This document shows, piece after piece, positions 53,656-63,335 of a DNA stretch of 64,000 nucleotides (its first letter is position 1; every line of letters starts with the position of its first letter). The stretch lies in the NCBI GenBank assembly GCA_002255955.1, contig NKIM01000009.1, positions 62,001 through 126,000 of the forward strand. Reading direction: 5' to 3'. The notes beneath the pieces are model-generated. The model was not told where the DNA came from. It made no database searches and saw only the letters and a program-made list of their open reading frames with translations. The position numbers and the translations under genes are program-made. This DNA comes from Burkholderiales bacterium PBB2 (lineage in GTDB: Bacteria; Pseudomonadota; Gammaproteobacteria; Burkholderiales; Burkholderiaceae_C).

Positions 53656-54435
53656 TCAATTGGCGCCGTGGCACTGCTTGTACTTGCGACCGGAACCGCA
53701 GTGGCAGGGGTCGTTGCGGCCGAGTTTGGGGCCTTCGCGGCGCAGGGTTTCGACGCGGTAGCGCTGCTCTTCGGTCAGGTCGCGCAAATCGGCCACGGTG
53801 ACCACCAGCTCCTCGATCGCCTCGTCCAGGTCCTTGAGCGGGTGCTCGCGGTCCAGGGTGGCGACCACTTCCTTCTCTTCCGGCGTTTCAGCCGGCAGGT
53901 GGCGGTAAAGGCGGGCCAGGGCCGTCATCACGGCATCGTCGGGCATGTCGGCCAGATCGGGGAAGCACAGGGTGGCATGCTGGAAGCCAGCGACCCAGGG
54001 CATCAGGGTGCGAGAGATCAGGCTCATGCCGGCATAAGTAACGCGGGCCTGCGCATCCTCGGCGCTTTCGCCTTCAGGCGCGGCCTCCTCCACGGCCTCA
54101 GCGCCCTCGCCTTCAGCCGGTTCTTCCAAATCCAGCACGACCGGGTCGAACCAGCCGCCTTCCACCATGCTCTTGTTCAGCGCGGTGTAGCGGCGCTCCA
54201 CCAGCTCGCGGATGCGGGCCAGCCAGTTGGCATCGACCTCTTCGGGCAGCACGCCACCGTCGTAATCGAAGATATTGGGCAGCCACTCCTCGATGTCAAT
54301 CATGCGGGGCTGCACCAGCACGCCGCAGAGGTAGCCGTCCAGCATGGAGGCGTCGAGGGCCTGCAGCGGGGCGGGTGTGGTGGCGAGAAGTTCGTCGAGT
54401 TCGGCGAACTCGGTGTCGGTCAGATCGATGCTCAT
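53656..54435 (-). CDS. UPF0149/YecA protein with SEC-C zinc motif
   Basis: 259 residues. The UPF0149 domain starts [20 protein letters not shown] and includes [12 protein letters not shown]. An acidic insert lies near 125-145. The end [20 protein letters not shown] is the SEC-C motif, with Cys-x-Cys and Cys-His zinc ligands, as in SecA. YecA proteins may assist SecA or ribosome functions. Its start codon overlaps the stop of the LysR gene upstream (ATGA). Confidence 0.95.
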   Translation of the reverse strand: MSIDLTDTEFAELDELLATTPAPLQALDASMLDGYLCGVLVQPRMIDIEEWLPNIFDYDGGVLPEEVDANWLARIRELVERRYTALNKSMVEGGWFDPVVLDLEEPAEGEGAEAVEEAAPEGESAEDAQARVTYAGMSLISRTLMPWVAGFQHATLCFPDLADMPDDAVMTALARLYRHLPAETPEEKEVVATLDREHPLKDLDEAIEELVVTVADLRDLTEEQRYRVETLRREGPKLGRNDPCHCGSGRKYKQCHGAN

Positions 54436-55412
54436 GGCCCGATTGTCGCCGCAGTGGCCTCTTGCGCAAGCACGCCCGCCGCCTGCGCGCGCCGCGCAGC
54501 CTCGATCAAGCGCTCGCGCAGCCAGTTCTCGGCGCTGCGCCCTTCGCTGCGCAGATGCCAGAGCATGTCCACATGCACCCGCGACAGAGGCACGGGCAAG
54601 GGGCGCTCGATCAGCTGGCTGCGGTAGCCGGTGGCCTCGACAAAGCTGGCCGGCAGCACGGTCAGCAGGTCCGACTGCGCGACCACCCGGCCGGCAGTGA
54701 AGAACTGATTGACAGTCAGCACGATGCGCCGGCTTCGGTTCATCGCGCCCAAGGCCTCGTCCACAAAGCCATGCGGCCGGCCGGAGAAGCTGACCAGCAG
54801 GTGGTGGGCCGCACAGTAGGCATCCAGATCCAACACCTGTTCCGCCAGCGGATGGCCGCGCCGCATCACGCAGACGTACTCGCTGTCGTAGAGCCGGTGC
54901 TGGCGGATCACCGACTGGCTGCCCTGGGCGCGAAGCGCCGCCACCGCGCCCGGGAAGTAGCCCACCGCCACATCGGCCTCACCTTGATCGAGCAGTGCGC
55001 GCGGATCGCGAGTCGTCAGCGGCAGCACATGAACATTGGCCAATGCGCGCGCCTGCTCAAGCTGCGCCACCAGGGGCGGCAGTAGCAAGGCCGCAGTGGC
55101 ATCGGCCATGGCGATGCGGAAGGTGTAGTCCTCCCGCTCGGGCTCGAATTCACCGGGTGCCAGCAAGGCCTGCAGGCGCTGCAGGATCAGGCGCACTTCG
55201 GGCCACAAGCCTTCGGCCCGCGAGGTCGGCTTCATGCCGAAAGCCTGGCGAACGAACAGGTCTTCACCCATGGCCTCGCGCAAGCGCTTGAGCGCATGGC
55301 TGACCGCCGGCTGGGTCATGGACAGGCGCTGCGCCGCCCGGGTCAGGCTTTGTTCGGCCATCACCGCATCGAAGACCCGGAGCAGATTCAGATCGAGATG
55401 GCGGAAGTTCAT
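54432..55412 (-). CDS. LysR-family regulator (NodD/PcpR-like)
   Basis: 326 residues. N-terminal [20 protein letters not shown] and helix-turn-helix [20 protein letters not shown] followed by [20 protein letters not shown], typical of the NodD/NahR/PcpR branch. Ends with an Ala-rich tail. Overlaps the yecA-like gene by 4 bases and is divergent from a small gene at 55541. An inverted repeat lies 19 bases upstream of its start. Confidence 0.93.
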   Translation of the reverse strand: MNFRHLDLNLLRVFDAVMAEQSLTRAAQRLSMTQPAVSHALKRLREAMGEDLFVRQAFGMKPTSRAEGLWPEVRLILQRLQALLAPGEFEPEREDYTFRIAMADATAALLLPPLVAQLEQARALANVHVLPLTTRDPRALLDQGEADVAVGYFPGAVAALRAQGSQSVIRQHRLYDSEYVCVMRRGHPLAEQVLDLDAYCAAHHLLVSFSGRPHGFVDEALGAMNRSRRIVLTVNQFFTAGRVVAQSDLLTVLPASFVEATGYRSQLIERPLPVPLSRVHVDMLWHLRSEGRSAENWLRERLIEAARRAQAAGVLAQEATAATIGP

Positions 55413-55430
55413 GGCGGCGCGAGGAGCTCC

Positions 55431-55455
55431 AAGATATATGACTTGTTTATATCTT
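55431..55455. promoter_or_regulatory. Candidate LysR operator between lysR and a small gene
   Basis: AAGATATA (55431-55438) and TATATCTT (55448-55455) form a perfect 8-base inverted repeat with a 9-base spacer, an AT-rich island in GC-rich DNA. The T-N11-A-like architecture fits a LysR binding site for the adjacent regulator and/or the divergent small gene. Confidence 0.65.
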
Positions 55456-55540
55456 CAATTCCAACAATTCATTGGCAATCGCACTAGGGTTTACCCGACA
55501 ATCACGCATCGGTTCAAAAAACCACCCAACAGGAATTGCC

Positions 55541-55789
55541 ATGAGCATCGCGACCCAAACTTTCGGCCTCCCCGCACGTCAGAACCTGCGTCAAAACGTG
55601 CGTCATGGCGGCACCTTCACCGCCATCGGCGCCCGCGTCTGGCTGCGCCTGATCGAATCCGTCAAGGCCCGCATGGCCGCTGCTGCCGAAGCCCGCGCCC
55701 AGCGCGAACTGCTGGCCCTGGCCGACTTCTACCAGGACAGCATGCCCACCTTCGCCGCTGAACTGCGCGCCGCCAACTGCCGCCGCTGA
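55541..55789 (+). CDS. Small basic helical protein, unknown
   Basis: 82 residues, cytoplasmic. N-terminal Thr/Asn/Arg-rich stretch, then a long amphipathic helix region (VWLRLIESVKARMAAAAEAR to FYQDSMPTFAAELRAA). Clear AGGAATT upstream of the ATG and a terminator 37 bases after the stop, so this is a complete monocistronic gene. Divergent from the LysR gene, a probable target. Confidence 0.72.
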   Translation: MSIATQTFGLPARQNLRQNVRHGGTFTAIGARVWLRLIESVKARMAAAAEARAQRELLALADFYQDSMPTFAAELRAANCRR

Positions 55790-55826
55790 GTTCGAGCGGG
55801 CAGCCTCGCGCTGCCTACAGACGTAA

Positions 55827-55850
55827 AAAAGCCCGCTTCTGCGGGCTTTT
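55827..55850 (+). terminator. Rho-independent terminator after the small gene
   Basis: AAAAGCCCGC (55827-55836) pairs with GCGGGCTTTT (55841-55850) across loop TTCT, followed by a short T-run. A-rich on the other side, so it may be bidirectional and also terminate pckG, which ends at 55907. Confidence 0.88.
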
Positions 55851-55906
55851 TGCTTTCCGAACCGACCTTTGCTGCGCTTGCAGCAAAGGTCTGGCTCAGA
55901 GATGCA

Positions 55907-57775
55907 TCATTCGGCGGCCAGGCGCGCTTCGATCTTGGCCTTGGTGGCAGGCAGTTCGGCCGGCAGGTGATACGCCAACTGCGCGAACAGCTCTTCATGC
56001 AGGCCCATCTCGACCGCCCACGCGGCCTTGTCGATATGGGTGGTGATGTTGAACTGCTCCTGGCTGAAGTCCAGACCTTGCCAGTTGATGTCCTGGTAGC
56101 GCGGGGTGACGCCGAAAGCGTGCTCCTCGCCCTGGCCTGTGCCTTCGACGCGGTCCAGCATCCACTTCAGCACGCGCATGTTTTCGCCGTAGCCGGGCCA
56201 GACGAACTTGCCGTCGGCACCCTTGCGGAACCAGTTCACGCAGTAGATGGCCGGCAACTTAGCACCAGAGGCTTGCAACTTCTTGCCCATGTCCAGCCAA
56301 TGCTGGAAATAGTCGCTCATGTTGTAGCCCATGAAGGGCAGCATGGCGAAGGGGTCGCGGCGCACCACGCCTTGCTGGCCGGCAGCGGCGGCGGTGGTTT
56401 CCGAGCCCATGGTGGCGGCCATGTAGACGCCTTCCACCCAGTCACGAGCTTCGGTCACCAGAGGCACGGTGGTCGAGCGGCGGCCGCCAAAGATGAAGGC
56501 ATCGATGGGCACACCGGCCGGGTTGTCCCAATCGGCGTCGAGCGCCGGGTTGTTGATGGCCGAGACGGTGAAGCGGGCGTTGGGATGCGCAGCCTTGGCA
56601 CCGGTTTCCTTGGCGATGGCCGGGGTCCAGTCCTTGCCTTGCCAGTCGATCAGGTGGGCCGGCGGGGTGTCGGTCATGCCTTCCCACCAGACATCGCCCT
56701 CGTCGGTCAGGCCGACGTTGGTGAAGATCACGTTCTTGTTCAGGCTGGCCATGCAGTTGAAGTTGGTCAGCGTGTTGGTGCCCGGGGCGACACCGAAGTA
56801 GCCGGCTTCAGGGTTGATGGCGTACAGGCGACCGTCGGCACCGGGCTTGATCCAGGCGATGTCATCACCGATGGTGGTGACCTTCCAGCCCTCAAACGCA
56901 GCCGGCGGAATCAGCATAGAGAAGTTGGTCTTGCCACAGGCGCTGGGGAAGGCGGCCGCGAAGTGGTACTTCTTGCCTTCCGGCGAGGTCACGCCCAGGA
57001 TCAGCATGTGCTCGGCCAGCCAGCCTTGGTCACGGCCCATGGTCGAAGCGATGCGCAGGGCAAAGCACTTCTTGCCTAGCAAGGCATTGCCGCCATAGCC
57101 CGAGCCGTAGGACCAGATTTCACGGGTTTCCGGGAAATGAACGATGTACTTGGTCTGGTTGCACGGCCACTTCACATCGGCCTGGCCCGGCTGCAGCGGG
57201 GCGCCAACGGTGTGCACGCAGGGCACGAAGGTGCCGTCCTGGCCCAGCACGTCCAGCACGGCACGGCCCATGCGGGTCATGGTGCGCATGTTGACGGCGA
57301 CGTAGGGGCTGTCGGACAGCTCGATGCCAATATGGGCGATCGGGGAACCGATCGGGCCCATGCTGAAGGGCACGACATAGAGCGTGCGGCCGGCCATGGC
57401 GCCCTTGAACAGAGCCTTGTCGCCGGTCTGCAGCAGGCTGCGCATCTCGGCCGGGTCCATCCAGTTGTTGGTTGGGCCGGCGTCTTCCTTCTTGGCCGAG
57501 CAGATGTAGGTGCGGTCTTCCACGCGCGCCACATCGCTGGGGTCGCTGCAAGCGAGATAGCTGTTGGGGCGCAGGGCCGGATTGAGTTTCTTGAAGGTAC
57601 CGGCAGCGACCAGCTGGGCGCAGAGGCGGTCGTACTCTTCTTCAGAACCGTCGCACCAGTACACATCCTTGGCCTGGGTCAGTGCAGCGACCTCGGCCAC
57701 CCAGGCGATCAAGCGCTGGTGTTTCACAAAAGCCGGCACGTTCAGGCGCAGCCCTTCCATCACGGGTTGGTTCAT
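55907..57775 (-). CDS. pckG: Phosphoenolpyruvate carboxykinase (GTP)
   Basis: 622 residues, normal for GTP-type PEPCK. Converts oxaloacetate to PEP with GTP, in gluconeogenesis. The mobile-loop and P-loop motif [13 protein letters not shown] near 280-292, including the hyper-reactive Cys, and [20 protein letters not shown] near 162-181 are diagnostic. ATG 57775 chosen over an upstream TTG. Its upstream region is AT-rich. Confidence 0.97.
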   Translation of the reverse strand: MNQPVMEGLRLNVPAFVKHQRLIAWVAEVAALTQAKDVYWCDGSEEEYDRLCAQLVAAGTFKKLNPALRPNSYLACSDPSDVARVEDRTYICSAKKEDAGPTNNWMDPAEMRSLLQTGDKALFKGAMAGRTLYVVPFSMGPIGSPIAHIGIELSDSPYVAVNMRTMTRMGRAVLDVLGQDGTFVPCVHTVGAPLQPGQADVKWPCNQTKYIVHFPETREIWSYGSGYGGNALLGKKCFALRIASTMGRDQGWLAEHMLILGVTSPEGKKYHFAAAFPSACGKTNFSMLIPPAAFEGWKVTTIGDDIAWIKPGADGRLYAINPEAGYFGVAPGTNTLTNFNCMASLNKNVIFTNVGLTDEGDVWWEGMTDTPPAHLIDWQGKDWTPAIAKETGAKAAHPNARFTVSAINNPALDADWDNPAGVPIDAFIFGGRRSTTVPLVTEARDWVEGVYMAATMGSETTAAAAGQQGVVRRDPFAMLPFMGYNMSDYFQHWLDMGKKLQASGAKLPAIYCVNWFRKGADGKFVWPGYGENMRVLKWMLDRVEGTGQGEEHAFGVTPRYQDINWQGLDFSQEQFNITTHIDKAAWAVEMGLHEELFAQLAYHLPAELPATKAKIEARLAAE

Positions 57776-58118
57776 AGCGTTCCCAATCAATATAAAAGCA
57801 GAATTGGGTCAAGCTCGTAAGCATGCACTCACATTTTCAGGAGCGGATGCAAGCCGGGCCTGACCCAATGCCGCTGATGACCAGCACCGGTGTGTCCGGT
57901 CTTGGCTCTCTCAGGCAACGCCGATCCTCGTGGGAAAGCGGCGGTTTGGTGTCCAAAACTCCGCCGGTTTTCGGCGAGTGGGCAATTGTCACCCCAATGT
58001 AACGACCCCGTAACTCTCGGAGAACCCGAGGTCATGCATTTCCTGAATAGATTCATGCCTGGGGCGAAATCCAACGGATGCCGCCGGCCCTGGCGCCAGA
58101 TTTGTCACACTCCGGGGC
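57776..58118. other. Intergenic region between pckG and the MOSC gene
   Basis: 343 bases without a gene. It should hold the divergent promoters of pckG and the MOSC protein. The pckG-proximal part (57780-57835) is AT-rich, with a minus-strand TTGACC at 57813-57808. No well-spaced -10 could be fixed. No clear repeat or hairpin of note. Confidence 0.4.
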
Positions 58119-58691
58119 ATGAGCACCCTGACCCGCATCAACATCGCCAAGGCGCAAGCCTTGCGCACCCTCGACGGCCGTGAAACCCTGAGCGGCATCA
58201 AGAAGCGCTCGGTCGACGGGCCGATTGCCGTCACGGCCCTGGGGCTGGCCGGTGATGAGCAGGCGGATCTCAGCGTCCACGGTGGGCTGAGCAAGGCCGT
58301 CTACGCCTACCCGCAAGAGCATTACGCCTTTTGGCAAACCGTCCGCGCGCAGGCTGGCGTGGCTGAATGGGGTGCGCCGCTGCCGGCGGGCAGCCTCGGT
58401 GAAAACCTGACCCTGTCCGGCCTGTTGGAAAACCAGGTCTGGATCGGTGATGTGCTCCGCTTCGAGCAGGCCGAACTGATCGTCACCGAGCCGCGTTTCC
58501 CCTGCTTCAAGTTCAATGCCGTGATGGGCTTCAACAAAGCCGCCAAGCTGATGAGTGAAAGCGGCTGGTGCGGTTTTTACTTGGCGGTCAAGGTGGCTGG
58601 CGAGTTACGTGCAGGTGAGACGTTTGAGTTGATCGCCGGGCCACGCGAGGTCGGAGTCACAGAGTTGTTCCGGGCGAAAACCAAACGCTGA
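58119..58691 (+). CDS. MOSC-domain protein, YiiM-like
   Basis: 190 residues. LSVHGGLSKAVYAYPQEHY near 50-70 and GSLGENLTLSGLLENQVWIG near 91-110 are typical of YiiM/MOSC proteins, and the Cys in EPRFPCFKF near 125-133 is the conserved molybdenum-cofactor ligand. Members reduce N-hydroxylated compounds or handle sulfur. Start at ATG 58119. Confidence 0.93.
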   Translation: MSTLTRINIAKAQALRTLDGRETLSGIKKRSVDGPIAVTALGLAGDEQADLSVHGGLSKAVYAYPQEHYAFWQTVRAQAGVAEWGAPLPAGSLGENLTLSGLLENQVWIGDVLRFEQAELIVTEPRFPCFKFNAVMGFNKAAKLMSESGWCGFYLAVKVAGELRAGETFELIAGPREVGVTELFRAKTKR

Positions 58692-58820
58692 CAACAGCTA
58701 TGGGACATGCCTCCCTCCTCGGAGGGCCGGGCAAATACCCATCGCACCGCGGCCCACTACCCTCAAAAATGCGCCCCATTTCCACAAGGACGGGCGGCAA
58801 GCCCAGGGGGAGCCGGGAGT

Positions 58821-60824
58821 ATGAAGAACAGAACCCGCCGCTGGGCACTCAAAGGAATTGCCAGCAGTTGTGTCGCACATCCACTGCTGCCAAGCAGGGC
58901 CAGCAACGAGCCCGCTCACAAACAACACCCCATCGAGGCATTTGCCCGCCGCCCATTGATGGAACGGGTTGCACTTTCGCCCAACGGCGAGCGCCTCGCC
59001 GCCATCATCAACAACGGTCCGACCAGCACTTTGATCACCCGGGGCTTCGCTGGCGGGCCGGTGCAATCCGTGTTGTCTACCGACAATCTGGAATTCACGA
59101 TCAAGTGGTTTCGTTGGGTCAACAACGATCGCTTGGTGCTCAGCCTGCGCTTCCCGTCGCAGCGCATGAGGGACTTCGTGCAGAGTATCGCAACCCAGGA
59201 AACGCGCTTGGTCGCAGTCAACGCAGACGGCAGTCAGTTGGTCAATTTGGTCAAGTCCAAACTTGGCAGCAATGACTTGCGCTGGGCCATCTCACAAGAC
59301 CATGTGGTGGACTGGATGCCGGAGGACGGCAAGCACCTGTTGATTGAGTTGCCGAACAGCCATCTCAGCTACACACGCGTGCTCTACAAAGTGAACGTGG
59401 ACACCGGCGACAGAAGCTTCTACGCCGGAGGCCTCGCCGAGTCGATTGACTGGATCACCGATCACCAACATCGAGCTCGCCTGGCTCGCTGCATTGATGA
59501 ACAAGGTGCCACCACACTTTGGGTGAACACGCCGGACAACGAGAGCTGGCGCCAACTGCGGCGCTATGCGCCGGGCCAAACACAAGACCTTGAAGCCTTG
59601 GGTTTTGGCATCGATCCTTATCTGCTGTTCGTGCTTGCACCGCATCAGGGACTGCAGGCCGTTCACACCATCGATTTACGGGACAAAGCCTTCACGCTGA
59701 GTTTGAAGCTCAGCGATGAGCGTTATGAACTGGACGGTGATCTGGTCCACAACGGCCAAGGGGAGGCTGTCGGGATCAATATTTCACGAGAAGGCGACTC
59801 CAGCATCTTCTACTGGGATGCCAAGTACAAGGAGTGGCAAAAAGCATTGGACGAAGCGCTGCCGCGCCGCTTCAATCAGATCGGCAGCGTCAGCCGCGAT
59901 GGCAAGCGCTACGTCTTGAGTTCCAGTTCAACCGGTTTGCCGGGACAGTGGTACCTGGGCGAAGAGGGCGAGAGCCCCAGTCTGCGTTTGTTCGCTCAGC
60001 GATACCCCGAACTCGAGATCCCGCGCATCGCCACCAAAAACCCTGTGGAATACCAGGCAAGAGACGGTCTGCTCATCAAGGGCTACCTCACACGCCCTCT
60101 TGGCGCCAAGGCCGACCAGCCACTGCCTCTGGTTCTCTTCCCCCACGGCGGGCCCCATGCAGAAGACGGTCCGGGTTTCGACGAATGGGCCGCCTTCATG
60201 GCAGATCGTGGCTATGCAGTGCTGCAGGTCAACTACCGAGGATCCACCGGGAGGGGCCAAGCCTTCCTCGAAGCGGGGAAACGGCAATGGGGCCTCCAGA
60301 TGCAGGACGACCTCACCGATGCCGCAAATGAAATGGTCAAACTCGGTGTTGCAGACAAAACGCGCATCGCCATCGTGGGCGCCAGCTATGGCGGCTACGC
60401 GGCCCTGATGGGTGCCATCAAGACGCCCTCGCTTTTCAAAGGGGCCTTTGCATTTGCCCCCGTGACTGACCTCATTGAGCTCACCAGCGACGAAGGCCAA
60501 GGCTTGAGCCAGGAAGCGATCCGCAAGCAGATCGGCCATCACAAGGACGACGCAAGCCGTCTGAAAGCGACGTCCCCGCGGCTGCATGCAGACAAGGTTC
60601 AAATCCCTGTCTACATGATCCATGGCACGCACGATCGCCAAGTTCCATACCAGCACAGCGTCTGGATGGCCGAAGCCCTCAAGGCCGCCGGCAAACCCCA
60701 CGAGTTTGTGACCCTGGAGAACGGCGATCACCAGCTGAGCCACTATCCCTATCGCCTGCGGCTGTTTGGCGACCTGGAGAAGTTCCTCGCCAAGACCATC
60801 GGTCCCGGCCGTATCACCAGCTGA
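58821..60824 (+). CDS. S9-family peptidase with probable Tat signal
   Basis: 667 residues. N-terminal NRTRRWALKGIASSC is a twin-arginine-like signal (TRRWALK). A long beta-propeller-like half leads to the peptidase domain with Ser in GASYGGYAALMG, Asp in GTHDRQVPYQ and His in GDHQLSHYP. Acyl-peptide hydrolase-like exported enzyme. The ATG at 58821 is favoured because it starts the signal. The DNA appears less GC-rich and uses more A/T-ending codons than neighbouring genes, suggesting later acquisition. Confidence 0.9.
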   Translation: MKNRTRRWALKGIASSCVAHPLLPSRASNEPAHKQHPIEAFARRPLMERVALSPNGERLAAIINNGPTSTLITRGFAGGPVQSVLSTDNLEFTIKWFRWVNNDRLVLSLRFPSQRMRDFVQSIATQETRLVAVNADGSQLVNLVKSKLGSNDLRWAISQDHVVDWMPEDGKHLLIELPNSHLSYTRVLYKVNVDTGDRSFYAGGLAESIDWITDHQHRARLARCIDEQGATTLWVNTPDNESWRQLRRYAPGQTQDLEALGFGIDPYLLFVLAPHQGLQAVHTIDLRDKAFTLSLKLSDERYELDGDLVHNGQGEAVGINISREGDSSIFYWDAKYKEWQKALDEALPRRFNQIGSVSRDGKRYVLSSSSTGLPGQWYLGEEGESPSLRLFAQRYPELEIPRIATKNPVEYQARDGLLIKGYLTRPLGAKADQPLPLVLFPHGGPHAEDGPGFDEWAAFMADRGYAVLQVNYRGSTGRGQAFLEAGKRQWGLQMQDDLTDAANEMVKLGVADKTRIAIVGASYGGYAALMGAIKTPSLFKGAFAFAPVTDLIELTSDEGQGLSQEAIRKQIGHHKDDASRLKATSPRLHADKVQIPVYMIHGTHDRQVPYQHSVWMAEALKAAGKPHEFVTLENGDHQLSHYPYRLRLFGDLEKFLAKTIGPGRITS

Positions 60825-60827
60825 ACC

Positions 60828-61904
60828 TCAGCCGCCCAGAGCCGGATAGTCCGTATACCCCTGCGCCCCGCCGCCGTACATCGTCGCGCGGTCCGGGGTT
60901 TGCAGCTCGGCGTTGAGGCGCAGGCGGCGCACCAGGTCGGGGTTGGAGATGAAGGGGCGGCCGAAGGCGACCAGGTCGGCGCGCTTGTCGGCCACGGCTT
61001 GCAGCGCCATCTCACGGGTGTAGCCGTTGTTGACCATCCAGGGGCCGGCGAAGCGTTCGCGCATGGCCGCGTAGTCAAACGGCGCGTAGTCGCGCGCGCC
61101 GCCGGTCTGGCCTTCCACCACATGCAAGAAGGCCAGCTTGAGCGGCGCCAGTTGCTCGGCCACATGGTTGAACAGCGCCTGGGCCTGGCTGTCGGGGCCA
61201 GCGTCATTGCTGGGCGTGACCGGGCTCAGGCGCAGGCCGGCGCGGCCGCTGCCGATGGCCTGGCTGACCGCCGTCATCACCTCGATGGTGAAGCGCGCAC
61301 GGTTGGCGATGGAGCCACCGTAGTCGTCTGTGCGGTCGTTGATGCTGTCGCGCATGAACTGGTCGAGCAGATAGCCGTTGGCGCCGTGCACCTCCACCGC
61401 ATCGAAGCCTGCCTCCATGGCGCAGCGGGCCGCATGCGCGAACTGGGCCACCACGCCGGCGATCTCCTCGGTGCGCAGCGCACGCGGCGCAGAGTTGGGC
61501 ACAAAACCCTCTTTCGTGAAGCTCTGGCCGGCAGCCTGGCGTGCGGTCGAGGACACCGGCGCCCGGCCTTCGGGCTGAAAGCTGGTGTGGGAGATGCGCC
61601 CCACATGCCAGAGCTGGGCCGCGATCTTGCCGCCAGCGGCATGCACCGCGTCGGTCACGCGCTTCCAGCCCGCCACTTGCTCGGGCGTGTGGATGCCGGG
61701 TGTGTCGATATAACCCTGCCCTTCAGCGCAAATCTGGGTGCCCTCGCTGATGATCAGCCCGGCCGTGGCGCGCTGGCGGTAGTACTCCACCACCATCTCG
61801 CCGGGCACCAGGCCGGGCGAGCGGCTGCGCGTCAACGGCGCCATGACGATGCGGTTGGCCAGCGAAAGATCGCCGATCTGGATGGGGTCGAAAAGACTGG
61901 GCAT
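60828..61904 (-). CDS. Old yellow enzyme-family alkene reductase (NemA-like)
   Basis: 358 residues. FMN-dependent TIM barrel. LANRIVMAPLTRSRSPG near 15-31, IISEGTQICAEGQGY, FDAVEVHGANGYLLDQF near 173-189 with the His-x-x-Asn active-site pair, and VAFGRPFISNPDLVRRL near the end. Reduces activated C=C bonds or nitro compounds with NADPH. ATG at 61904. Confidence 0.95.
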   Translation of the reverse strand: MPSLFDPIQIGDLSLANRIVMAPLTRSRSPGLVPGEMVVEYYRQRATAGLIISEGTQICAEGQGYIDTPGIHTPEQVAGWKRVTDAVHAAGGKIAAQLWHVGRISHTSFQPEGRAPVSSTARQAAGQSFTKEGFVPNSAPRALRTEEIAGVVAQFAHAARCAMEAGFDAVEVHGANGYLLDQFMRDSINDRTDDYGGSIANRARFTIEVMTAVSQAIGSGRAGLRLSPVTPSNDAGPDSQAQALFNHVAEQLAPLKLAFLHVVEGQTGGARDYAPFDYAAMRERFAGPWMVNNGYTREMALQAVADKRADLVAFGRPFISNPDLVRRLRLNAELQTPDRATMYGGGAQGYTDYPALGG

Positions 61905-62038
61905 GAGCTGCAGCAAACGAGCAAGTAGGACGCGCAGATTAACGCCCCCGCAGCACGGCCTTTCGGCTGCAAGTTCTTGCGCGCTGTGGCAGGGCTCCCT
62001 CGGCGCCGGGATGCCGGAGCTGGATAGACTCTGCCGCC

Positions 62039-63265
62039 ATGCCGGTCTCTCCCCTTGCCTATCCCCTTGCTTGTGCTCAAGCGCAGCTCACGCGGCGCCG
62101 CTGGCTGGCTGCTGCCCTGGCCGGCAGCAGTGTGGCGGCCTGGGCGCAGCCGCGGCAAGTGCTGCAAGTCGGCCCGCGCCGCGCGCTGCGCAGCCTCGCT
62201 GCTGCCGCGCAAGCCGCGAGCGACCACTGCCTGATCGAGGTGGACGCCGGCGAGTACCGGGCCGACGTGGCCTACTGGCCGCAGAACGGCCTGCATCTGC
62301 GCGCCGTGGGCGGCCGGGTGCAGCTCAAGGCCGAGGGCGCCCACATCATGGGCAAAGGCATCTTCGTCACCGCCGGCCAGAATCAGCGCATCGAAGGCTT
62401 TGACTTCAGCGGCGCCCGCGTGCCCGATGGCAATGGCGCCGGCATCCGCATGGACCGCGGCTCCCTGCATTTGCGCGACTGCCGCTTCCACGGCAACCAG
62501 ACAGGCCTGCTCACCAACAACGAGGCCGACGCGCGCCTGAGCCTCGAAGACTGCGAATTCGGCCCCATCCTGCCGGGCCAGCGCCACAACCACAACCTCT
62601 ACGTCGGCCGCATCGCCGAGCTGCGTGTCATTGGCTGCCATCTGCACCACGGCCACTTCGGCCACCTGCTGAAAAGCCGTGCGGCCTTCACTCAGTTGCT
62701 TTACAGCCGCCTCAGCGACGAGCCCGAGGGCCGGGCCAGCTACGAGCTGGAGTTTCCCAACGGCGGCCGCGCCTGGGTGATGGGCAATCTCATCGTGCAA
62801 GGCGCGAACACCGACAACCCCACCCTGCTGGCCTACGGCGCCGAGGGCCAGGTCTGGCCCGAGAACGAACTGATCCTGGTGCACAACACGCTGATCGACC
62901 GGCGGCCCTCGGGTGGCAGCTATCTGCAGCTGAACACGCAGAGCGGCCCGGCGCCGGTGCGCGTGCGCCTGCTCAACAACCTGTTCGCCGGCCCCAGCCG
63001 CATGGTGCCGGCGCGCGACTGGGAAGCCTCGGGCAACGGCCACGCCGCTTGGGACGATTTCGTCAACGCGTCTGAGGGCGACTACCGCCTGCGCCACGGC
63101 TCGCGCTGGCAGGGTCGGGCCGTGGACGCCGGCCTGGCCCAGGCGCCCAGCGGCCCGCGTCTGATCCTGCGCCCCGAGCGCCAGTTCCAGGCCCCGCACC
63201 ACAGCGTGGCCCTGGCCGACGCCGCCGGCCGGAGCCTGAGCCCGGGCGCCTTTCCGCTCGATTGA
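62039..63265 (+). CDS. Exported right-handed beta-helix protein, Tat-like signal
   Basis: 408 residues. LTRRRWLAAALAG near residues 18-30 is a twin-arginine-like signal, with cleavage near AWAQ. The body has repeated beta-helix turns (IEGFDFSGARVPDGNGAGIR, LHLRDCRFHGNQTGLL, LRVIGCHLHHGHFGHLL). This pectate lyase/parallel beta-helix fold usually binds or cleaves polysaccharides; conserved His/Arg clusters are visible but catalytic residues cannot be named. Substrate unknown. Confidence 0.8.
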   Translation: MPVSPLAYPLACAQAQLTRRRWLAAALAGSSVAAWAQPRQVLQVGPRRALRSLAAAAQAASDHCLIEVDAGEYRADVAYWPQNGLHLRAVGGRVQLKAEGAHIMGKGIFVTAGQNQRIEGFDFSGARVPDGNGAGIRMDRGSLHLRDCRFHGNQTGLLTNNEADARLSLEDCEFGPILPGQRHNHNLYVGRIAELRVIGCHLHHGHFGHLLKSRAAFTQLLYSRLSDEPEGRASYELEFPNGGRAWVMGNLIVQGANTDNPTLLAYGAEGQVWPENELILVHNTLIDRRPSGGSYLQLNTQSGPAPVRVRLLNNLFAGPSRMVPARDWEASGNGHAAWDDFVNASEGDYRLRHGSRWQGRAVDAGLAQAPSGPRLILRPERQFQAPHHSVALADAAGRSLSPGAFPLD

Positions 63266-63335
63266 GCACGCTTTCCGGGCCCCGCCGAGCCCGGCAAAAA
63301 CCCCTCGCGCGGGCTGCGCACGCTACAGTTCGTCC

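Noticed and set aside
57776-57840. A defined pckG promoter (minus-strand TTGACC with TATATT)
   Set aside because: Spacer would be only 12 bases, too short for a sigma-70 promoter.
61832-63202. Minus-strand open frame opposite the beta-helix gene
   Set aside because: Shadow of the plus-strand gene, which has a coherent Tat signal and repeat structure.
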